Origin: Saprospiraceae bacterium
GTDB lineage: Bacteria > Bacteroidota > Bacteroidia > Chitinophagales > Saprospiraceae
Reading direction: 5' to 3'
Assembly: GCA_016715405.1 (NCBI GenBank)
Contig: JADKAE010000027.1
Span: 3,762 to 67,761 of the forward strand
DNA length: 64,000 bases
Below are positions 9,670 through 15,645 of the stretch, in pieces (position 1 is the stretch's first letter; each line of letters opens with the position of its first letter). Below the pieces are notes generated by a model, which searched no databases, was not told where the DNA came from, and saw only the letters and a list, made by a program, of their open reading frames with translations. Made by a program: the position numbers and the translations under genes.

Positions 9670-10541
9670 AAGGTTAAGCCCGATATAATCTTCGGGTTTC
9701 TTTTGCCTTCCTGAATTAAAAAAGCAGTCAAACCCAAATGTTGCTTGGTCAGTTGCGAGAATGCAACAACTTGGCTAATTTTGTCGCGCTCGCCGGTTTT
9801 AAAGACATTTTCTGCTTCGAGTTCCTTCCAATTGTCCTCTGTTAAGGTGTCCAATGTCCATTTTTTCTTCATCAAAGTAGTGGTCGCCTTTGTGTCGCTA
9901 CCCGCAATGCGTAAAATCTCGTAGTTTTTTGTACGCTGTAATTCCTGACTGAAATAGGGGTGCTTATCAATAGATTGTTCTAATTGCAAGGCTTTGCCCA
10001 AGGTGGGCAATTGTTTGTTTTTTACATCAGAGTTATTGATGATGGTTTGCAGTTCGGTATATAAATCGTCATCTTCTGCCAGGCTGGGCAATACCTCCTT
10101 TTCTAAATAATCAGCTACGGTGTTGTTGATATAAGCATCGGAAAAATCCAAAGGCATCACGCGGATAGCTGCCTGCAATCGCGGACTCATCTCTGCGACC
10201 TCCGACAACAACAGATTGCGCAAAGGGTTTACTAAATATTGCTTAATATCGGCTTGTGTCTCTGTGTCTAATTGCCTGATGGTCAGCTTTTTTTGTTTTA
10301 AAAGTACGGGACGTACCTGTGGAAAGGGTTTAACCGGCTTACTAGGCACAGGTACAAGAGGCGACAAAAAAGGCTTTGTGACCAGATTGACAACATTGGT
10401 ATCAATACTGTATCGGCGATTATCGCCCGATTCTGCCACTTTCCCTGACTTGCCTTTTATCTGGAAGTCCCAATAGCCTTTATTGTAAAAAAGCAATATA
10501 AGGCACATTAAAATAACCGAATTTATCCGTTTTGCAAACAC
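9651..10541 (-). CDS. TcA-like toxin subunit, N-terminal extension (fragment 3)
   Basis: This is the N-terminal extension of the TcA chain ahead of VRP1, about 300 residues with a proline-rich stretch (PFLSPLVPVPSKPVKPFPQV) and helices. The apparent start MFAKRINSVILMCLILLFYN would look like a signal peptide, but it is out-of-frame translation of the preceding domain. With seven instead of six A/T residues at 10487-10492 the protein reads NVPYIAFFYNKGYWDFQIKG continuously. A break at the TTT run 9697-9699 joins it to fragment 4. Tc toxins normally lack a Sec signal. Confidence 0.7.
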   Translation of the reverse strand: MFAKRINSVILMCLILLFYNKGYWDFQIKGKSGKVAESGDNRRYSIDTNVVNLVTKPFLSPLVPVPSKPVKPFPQVRPVLLKQKKLTIRQLDTETQADIKQYLVNPLRNLLLSEVAEMSPRLQAAIRVMPLDFSDAYINNTVADYLEKEVLPSLAEDDDLYTELQTIINNSDVKNKQLPTLGKALQLEQSIDKHPYFSQELQRTKNYEILRIAGSDTKATTTLMKKKWTLDTLTEDNWKELEAENVFKTGERDKISQVVAFSQLTKQHLGLTAFLIQEGKRNPKIISGLTLCNGKI

Positions 10542-10761
10542 CTATCGGAACAGGCGTTGAGTTCAGCAAGTCTTCTGAGTACTTTACAGTTACTTCAGCC
10601 TCTATGACAGCATCCCCCTCAGTATCCAGTACCTGTCCCTCCAATTTTTCCGAAGCATACCACCGCGTCAGTTTGGGTGAATCTATTTCTAGTTTGAGCG
10701 TTTTGTCCCCTCGAACATCTGGTTGCCAAAGCAAATTGCCTTCACTGCTATCCATAAGCAA
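10480..10761 (-). CDS. TcA-like toxin subunit, N-terminal transthyretin-like segment (fragment 2)
   Basis: The segment reads LTRWYASEKLEGQVLDTEGD ... AEVTVKYSEDLL ... KFGYFNVPYI, which resembles a carboxypeptidase-regulatory or transthyretin-like beta-sandwich (GxVxDxxGxxxxxAxVxV ... GxF). It joins fragment 1 when one base is added to the T5 run at 10792-10796 (AGKKVYFKVFHGQDLLMDSS). It is not an independent gene. Confidence 0.6.
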   Translation of the reverse strand: MLMDSSEGNLLWQPDVRGDKTLKLEIDSPKLTRWYASEKLEGQVLDTEGDAVIEAEVTVKYSEDLLNSTPVPIGVCKTDKFGYFNVPYIAFLQ

Positions 10762-10970
10762 ATCTTGCCCATGAAAGACCTTAAAATAGACTTTTTGCCC
10801 GCCATGGATTTTAACTCATCAGCGGTTGGGGTATATTCCGCCACACCAACTGCTTTGGAAAGCAGGGTTTTCCAAATTTTTTCTTCACCTTGAATAATTC
10901 CCTGAATGCGAAGTGCCGGAACACCTTGCTGGGTGTTTTTTACGCTGATTTGAATATTCAGATTTGCCAT
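10689..10970 (-). CDS. TcA-like toxin subunit, start of gene (fragment 1)
   Basis: MANLNIQISVKNTQQGVPAL is the likely true start of the TcA gene. The ATG at 10970 lies 19 bp after the stop of the 54-residue ORF, in the same operon. Only about the first 58 codons are in this frame before the deletion in the T5 run at 10792-10796; the remaining codons to 10689 are out of frame. Corrected, the whole chain from 10970 to 1837 encodes about 3,000 residues, somewhat longer than a typical TcA because of the extra N-terminal region. No signal peptide is seen. Confidence 0.65.
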   Translation of the reverse strand: MANLNIQISVKNTQQGVPALRIQGIIQGEEKIWKTLLSKAVGVAEYTPTADELKSMAGKKSILRSFMGKICLWIAVKAICFGNQMFEGTKRSN

Positions 10971-10989
10971 GGCAAAAGATTTTCTTTAG

Positions 10990-11154
10990 TTACTGTATTG
11001 AGCAGTATCTGCCTGCATACGTTAAACCTGTCTTGTTGTCCTCCCTTCTCTTCCACTCCTTGTCAAAGAACTGAACGTGTGCGTTAGCAGCATCATCCAA
11101 TTCTCCTTCAAGGATGAGTTGGCGGACTTGTTCGGATATTTGTTGTGTGGTCAT
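10990..11154 (-). CDS. Small 54-residue protein between META lipoprotein and TcA
   Basis: An ATG at 11154 opens a 54-codon frame (MTTQQISEQVRQLILEGELD ... GLTYAGRYCSIQ) ending at TAA 10990-10992. It starts 9 bp after the stop of the META lipoprotein gene and has AGGAA 8-12 bp upstream of the ATG. The protein is soluble, acidic in its first half and basic later, probably helical, with no motif I recognise. Its tight spacing between two genes of the same strand supports translation. A chaperone or accessory role in the Tc operon is possible but only inferred from position. Confidence 0.5.
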   Translation of the reverse strand: MTTQQISEQVRQLILEGELDDAANAHVQFFDKEWKRREDNKTGLTYAGRYCSIQ

Positions 11155-11163
11155 CGTTTATTC

Positions 11164-11610
11164 CTATTTTTTCCGATACACCAGCACCCCCTTCGCAGGC
11201 GTGCTCAGTTTCAATTCCGAATCGGTTACTTCATATGTTGCCACGTCCCGAATCAGGTCATTTATAGCCCCCGACTGCACCATGATAAGACTATCCCCAC
11301 AATACATGAAGGTGTGACGAATGCTATCGAAGCTAATTTCGCAATCTGCCCCGAGTTTGTACACTCCGCCGAAGCCATTGCACCCGTCGTTTCCTCCAAA
11401 CTGCCCTTTCCCGTCCAATTGCAGCACCGGTTCTTTAGCCAATGGATTACTCATTATTACTGCTTTCATTGCCGTTTCCGGCCCATACTTTTCCAGCACC
11501 CAGGTTTTGTTGAAGAGTTTGGATTGGTCGCATTGGCAGGCGGTAAGCCCAAGAATCGCCGCCACGGCCAGCGTGGATAGAAAAATGAAGGATAATTTTG
11601 CGTTTTTCAT
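11164..11610 (-). CDS. META-domain lipoprotein (HslJ/DUF306-like)
   Basis: I chose the ATG at 11610 because it begins a lipoprotein signal: MKNAKLSFIFLSTLAVAAIL then GLTAC with lipid-modified Cys25; the upstream Met at 11643 only adds 11 unlikely residues. The body is one META domain of about 110 residues with the family signature FGGNDGCNGFGGVYK and a final strand LSTPAKGVLVYRKK. META proteins are small beta-rich envelope proteins (E. coli HslJ is linked to heat shock and novobiocin resistance) and are often lipoproteins in Bacteroidota. It lies between the TcB-TcC gene and TcA on the same strand, so it is probably co-transcribed with the toxin. Whether it protects the producer or is a passenger cannot be told. 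Confidence 0.85.
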   Translation of the reverse strand: MKNAKLSFIFLSTLAVAAILGLTACQCDQSKLFNKTWVLEKYGPETAMKAVIMSNPLAKEPVLQLDGKGQFGGNDGCNGFGGVYKLGADCEISFDSIRHTFMYCGDSLIMVQSGAINDLIRDVATYEVTDSELKLSTPAKGVLVYRKK

Positions 11611-11720
11611 GACGGTGTGTTTTATTTTTTTGCTGACAGGCACTATTGCCGGGCAGTAGTTTTAGTGAGAGGCTTAAAATAAATATCGAATAATACTGCA
11701 CACCTACTTAAATGAAAAAG

Positions 11721-13136
11721 TCAATTTAATAAATATCTAATCATATTTAATTCGAAAATAACTTGAGCCGGTTCATTTGAAGGTTCTCCTAAATCCAATC
11801 CTTCAAAGTCATATTTATCAGCCTCAACATTCGTCAAATCAATGAAATAGTCGTTTTCTCCTAAATCTAATCCTTCAAAGTCATATTTATCAGCCTCAAC
11901 ATTCGTCAAATCAATGAAATAATTAGTTTTTTCAATTGACATGGTGAATTTTACAAAATATAAAATTGTTCCACTATTGCCATTGTAAAGCGCAACCATC
12001 GAATCATACCATTTATTAGGAACAAAACTATTTGAAGTATTAAAAAAATCATCAATTGCATCATCTACAAGATCATTACAATTATTAATAACTATACCCC
12101 ATGGATCCATTATTTCAATACTAGCACTTTGTAGAATAGCTTTGTCTGCTTCTTTGCTAGTTTTAAGTTCTAATCCTTCTTCATACCTTGGAGTGCCCTT
12201 AATTGTTACGTATTCAGTTATTTCCTTATAGACGTCTTCGCTTGCAATTTCATTTTCTGTTTTTCCATTATCTAACAATTGATTGTATTCTTTGACTTTA
12301 TTTAATTGGTATTTGAAAAAAGAACTTGGGCTGTCAAAATCCTGAACGTGATTCCAGTGTCGCTTATTTGTTTCCCAATCTTTAAAATTATCAAACATTA
12401 CTTCTGGCCAACCAGGTGGCTTTCCCTCAATGGTAACTCCATTTTTTGAAAAATACCTCCAATTTCCATTCTCCAACTGGACAAGTATAGCAGAATGGCC
12501 TTTACCTTCAGCGCCTGTTCTTGCGGCAAGGATTATAATATTATGACCACTTGGGTCGGTGTAAATTATTGGATTACTACTAAGAAACAAATATAGATTT
12601 GTACTTTTTATATCAAAATTGTCATCACAACTCCCCCACCTCCCCAACCACCCCAAATAATACCTCGCCGTATGGTACGCCAACCCCGTCTCCTCATCCC
12701 GTTCCATCCCCGTATACCGATACCGCTTAGCTGCCGCCTTGATATCCGAGTTCACCGCATGATAAGCCGTCGTCCCATACGGGTGGTATTCCTCATAAGT
12801 TATAATCTCTGCCCCCTGGTCCATCTCCACACAGGAAGAGCCTAAGTGGTTGCTGTATTGGTAGCGGAATAAAGTATTCGGGCCTTTATCATCGGGTGTA
12901 ACCAATACATCTTCCACCAGCAACACCCGCTGCTCCCCTTCAAACAGGTGCAGGGTTTCTATTTCTTCCACCAACTTCTTACCTTCAAAACGCCGGTACC
13001 ATTCCAGCCCGCCCAGGTACCAGCGTTCTTCGTGGGTATTGTCCTTGCGTGTAATCACCTTGCGGCAGCGCTGCTTGTCGGCGGCATATTGGTACCAAGT
13101 CATGTTGGTATCACCCAAGTCCACGGAGTGGATCAT
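11721..13136 (-). CDS. TcC-like RHS core and variable toxin tip (fragment 5 of TcB-TcC)
   Basis: Residues 1-200 are RHS-core sequence: YRYTGMERDEETGLAYHTAR, YYLGWLGRWGS, NLYLFLSSNPIIYTDPSG, the conserved end of the RHS cocoon where the toxin tip is cleaved off. From residue about 198 the sequence is unique and AT-rich: HNIIILAARTGAEGKGHSAI with His214, RYFSKNG, and NNCNDLVDDAIDDFF with Cys353. The His-before-Cys order and NC-x-D-L-V context suggest a permuted papain-like (NlpC/LRAT-type) toxin; this is inference. The C-terminal end holds a 24-residue tandem duplication. The first Met is internal: one extra base in the T5 run at 13161-13165 gives DKKFTRWDYRDMIHSVDLG and joins the previous piece. 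Confidence 0.85.
   Translation of the reverse strand: MIHSVDLGDTNMTWYQYAADKQRCRKVITRKDNTHEERWYLGGLEWYRRFEGKKLVEEIETLHLFEGEQRVLLVEDVLVTPDDKGPNTLFRYQYSNHLGSSCVEMDQGAEIITYEEYHPYGTTAYHAVNSDIKAAAKRYRYTGMERDEETGLAYHTARYYLGWLGRWGSCDDNFDIKSTNLYLFLSSNPIIYTDPSGHNIIILAARTGAEGKGHSAILVQLENGNWRYFSKNGVTIEGKPPGWPEVMFDNFKDWETNKRHWNHVQDFDSPSSFFKYQLNKVKEYNQLLDNGKTENEIASEDVYKEITEYVTIKGTPRYEEGLELKTSKEADKAILQSASIEIMDPWGIVINNCNDLVDDAIDDFFNTSNSFVPNKWYDSMVALYNGNSGTILYFVKFTMSIEKTNYFIDLTNVEADKYDFEGLDLGENDYFIDLTNVEADKYDFEGLDLGEPSNEPAQVIFELNMIRYLLN
11784..11927. repeat. 72-bp tandem duplication at the toxin 3' end
   Basis: Two nearly identical 72-bp units (11784-11855 and 11856-11927) differ at only a few positions and encode the peptide YFIDLTNVEADKYDFEGLDL twice, in frame. 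The high identity suggests a recent slippage or unequal-crossover event at the end of the toxin tip. Confidence 0.85.
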
Positions 13137-14809
13137 ATCGCGGTAGTCCCAACGGGTAAATTTTTATCCCCAACATTGGAGAAATTGAGCATGGAGCCGT
13201 GGGTATCGTAGTGGTATTTTACTTCCAGCGTCGGCTTGTCGGGATAAAGCTCGTATGCACCCGGATCGCCCACTTGGGGGGCTAGGAGGCGGTTGCTGTG
13301 TTTGGCGTAGTGGTAGTACCGCGTCCAGCGTTCTTCGAGTTTCCGTAATCCGGCCTTGTGGCGCATGCGCAGGATATTGCCTACGCTGTCGTAGGTACAA
13401 TATTGGGTGTAATCGCGCAATACCAGTTCGCCAATCGGGACCGCATCTTCTGGTTTTGGGCCGGGTGCTTTGTTGTCCAACGCGTTATTTTCACGTCCTG
13501 TCGCGCTGATCAACTGGTATTGGGCGTCGTATTCGTACAGGCTGCTGGCGTTTATCTCCTGGTTGTTGTAAAACTTGGTTTTTATCGCCTCATCGCTTAT
13601 TTCGGTAATGTTGCCCGAAGGGTCATAAGTGTAGTACAGGTCTTGCGCAATGGTTGAATCTTTCAGAATAGCATCTTCTTCCTGGATAGACCGGGTAGTG
13701 CGCAGTTGAATCAGCCGGAAATTTTTAGTATCATACGTATAGCGCGTGGTAGTACCGTTGCCGTAACGAATGCATTGTTTTTGGCCTTTGGGGTCGTAAG
13801 TAAGGCCGAAAATGGCGGTTGTTTTACTACCGCCGGAATAGCCATTTTCTTCTTTCTTAGCGCCCAAGATCAAATCTTCACCCGCGAGCAGGCCGCGCTC
13901 GTTGTATTTCGGCTCATACACGGCCACGCGGCGGGCGCCTTCGTTGCGGTGCCAGTTGTATTGCCGGGTCATACGGTTGAGGGCGTCGTATTCAGTGCAT
14001 TGGGTGAATACTTCACTTTCCAGTGCAGCGGTAGTTGAGTCGGGAGACCAGTCTATTACCGATGCCTCGAATTTTCTGGCCAATTGTCGGCTTTGTTCCA
14101 GCAGGTTGCCTCTAAAATCAAAGCGCAGGTTGATGATCAAGCCGCTGGGGTCATAGTGTTGCCAGATTTGTCCGCGCAGGTTTTTATCGTCGGCATCGTC
14201 CGGGCATTTTTCCCCGTATATAGTCTGCTCTATGAGTTGCCAAGGGCCGTCGCTTATGCGCAGGTATTGATCCTTTGGTCGGCGCAGTTCGTCGTAGGTG
14301 TTGTGGTAAATGCGTCGCTCCTCCATGGCTTCGCCGTTCTCCCAACGCTCGTTCACATCCCATGAGTAGAGGGCTTGCCCTGCCGTGTCGGGCAGCATCC
14401 AGCGGTCGCCGGCGTCCATGCTGTGCTGGTAGAGCAGGTTGCCGGCTAAGTCGTAGGCCGGGCAAAAATCTTGCAGCGGGTCGGCACCTGCTACGGCGGG
14501 TAAAGTGTAGCGCATCACCACATTGCCCCGCGCATCCTGTATCCAGAGGGCTTTCCCTTCGGTGTCGAGGCGGGTGTAGGTCAGGTATTTTTTATCTTCC
14601 CAAGGGCCATGCTCGCCAGGGCAACGATTGTGCGCCACCGCCAGCACCTCACGGCCCAGGCTGTCTAGGTGAACGACGGCTGGTGTGTCTTTATGCTTTG
14701 CTGCCAACTGCGCAGCGCGTTGCATTTCAGGCGTGGCATCAGCATCTGTGTGATAGATGTACCAGGTGTTGCCCGGCTTCCAAAACGGTATCGTTGGCAT
14801 CAAAAGCAC
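13133..14809 (-). CDS. TcC-like RHS repeat region (fragment 4 of TcB-TcC)
   Basis: These 558 residues are made of RHS/YD repeats: YDLAGNLLYQHSMDAGDRWM, YDELRRPKDQYLR, YDPSGLIINLRFDFRGNLLE, YDALNRMTRQYNW, YDPKGQKQCIRYGNGTTTRY, YTYDPSGNITEISD, YDAQYQLISATGRE. They form the beta-spiral cocoon that encloses the TcC toxin tip. The first residues MLLMPTIPFWKPGNTW include out-of-frame codons: in the proper frame 14943 to about 14775 encodes VRVEMPDGTLSRVEFSPWFT and RAFDANDTV, the conserved TcB/TcC junction. A base change near 14770-14776 joins the two. Confidence 0.85.
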   Translation of the reverse strand: MLLMPTIPFWKPGNTWYIYHTDADATPEMQRAAQLAAKHKDTPAVVHLDSLGREVLAVAHNRCPGEHGPWEDKKYLTYTRLDTEGKALWIQDARGNVVMRYTLPAVAGADPLQDFCPAYDLAGNLLYQHSMDAGDRWMLPDTAGQALYSWDVNERWENGEAMEERRIYHNTYDELRRPKDQYLRISDGPWQLIEQTIYGEKCPDDADDKNLRGQIWQHYDPSGLIINLRFDFRGNLLEQSRQLARKFEASVIDWSPDSTTAALESEVFTQCTEYDALNRMTRQYNWHRNEGARRVAVYEPKYNERGLLAGEDLILGAKKEENGYSGGSKTTAIFGLTYDPKGQKQCIRYGNGTTTRYTYDTKNFRLIQLRTTRSIQEEDAILKDSTIAQDLYYTYDPSGNITEISDEAIKTKFYNNQEINASSLYEYDAQYQLISATGRENNALDNKAPGPKPEDAVPIGELVLRDYTQYCTYDSVGNILRMRHKAGLRKLEERWTRYYHYAKHSNRLLAPQVGDPGAYELYPDKPTLEVKYHYDTHGSMLNFSNVGDKNLPVGTTAI

Positions 14810-14938
14810 GGGTAAACCAGGGCGAAAACTCCACCCGGCTGAGCGTGCCGTCCGGCATTTCCACCCGTACCTGGCGGCCTGGGGCGTCGTAATAAAGGAT
14901 GAGCGTCACGCCAACGGCCTCTGGCTCTTCAAAGCGGA

Positions 14939-15469
14939 TTAGGCCCCTTCCTTACTGAAATACGGCTCGTATTGTTTGACTGGTTTGCCTTTGTTGTTCA
15001 GCACGGTCAACCCGCTGGCAATCCAGCGGAGCATCTTACTCCCCTCTCCTTCAGGGGAGGGGTTGGGGGTGGGGTCCGGCTCGGCCTGTATTTTTTTCAC
15101 CAATACGGCCCCCATGCCGTCGCTGTATTCAAAGGCGGCTTGCAAGGGGCTGCTTTCACCCTCTGCCAATTGCGCCACGTGTTTTTCCTGCACCAAGCCG
15201 GCGGCACAGGCGGGGTGGCTTTCATCGCCAAAGTAATAGAGGTGGCGGGCAGTGGCGTTGCCCAGAAAAGTGCGGGCTTTATCCAAGTCGTATTCGCCGG
15301 TGAAAAAATCAATCAGTTCGGCTTCGCTTATATCCGTAGAAATGCCTTCCAGATTATCGCCTTCTGTGCCTTTACCCTTCACGGCTACCGCCGCGGGCAT
15401 ACCCAACGTATCAAAACAAACCTCGCTGTAATTGTCGTTGATATCCTGCATTTCCAGAGGCGCCAGCAC
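14939..15469 (-). CDS. TcB middle/C-terminal region (fragment 3 of TcB-TcC)
   Basis: The TcB region reads LAPLEMQDINDNYSEVCFDT, LGMPAAVAVKGKGTEGD, TFLGNATARHLYYFGD. The frame is open upstream of the first Met to about 15655 and there encodes WWISSGRAGFQPDAADHFYL, PERYTDPFGN and DFRVLAPLEM, strongly conserved in TcB/SpvB-type proteins. The stretch PDPTPNPSPEGEGSKM comes from a palindromic G/C-rich repeat lying inside the coding sequence (15040-15074). The stop at 14939 is artificial: one extra base in the GG run at 14942-14943 leads to GALIRFEEPEAVGVTLILYY. Confidence 0.8.
   Translation of the reverse strand: MLAPLEMQDINDNYSEVCFDTLGMPAAVAVKGKGTEGDNLEGISTDISEAELIDFFTGEYDLDKARTFLGNATARHLYYFGDESHPACAAGLVQEKHVAQLAEGESSPLQAAFEYSDGMGAVLVKKIQAEPDPTPNPSPEGEGSKMLRWIASGLTVLNNKGKPVKQYEPYFSKEGA
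15040..15074. repeat. Palindromic G/C-rich repeat inside TcB
   Basis: CCCCTCTCCTTCAGGGG followed by AGGGGTTGGGGGTGGGG forms an imperfect hairpin with a TTCA loop. From memory, near-identical elements encoding PNPSPEGEG are scattered, mostly between genes, in Bacteroidota contigs. Here the element is read in frame within the TcB protein, adding about 12 residues to a surface loop. Confidence 0.6.
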
Positions 15470-15645
15470 CCGGAAATCGAATTTTGTGACCGATACGTTA
15501 TTGTTGGCCGGGTCAGTACTTGTTTTAATGTACAGATCGTAGTCGTCAAAAGTCAGCGTGGTTACATTGCCGAAGGGATCGGTGTAGCGCTCGGGTAGGT
15601 AAAAATGGTCGGCGGCATCGGGTTGGAATCCGGCCCTACCGGAGC

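Noticed and set aside
9651..10541. A secreted protein starting MFAKRINSVILMCLILLFYN
   Set aside because: The apparent signal peptide is out-of-frame translation of the preceding TcA domain; one base in the A6 run at 10487 restores the TcA frame through this point.
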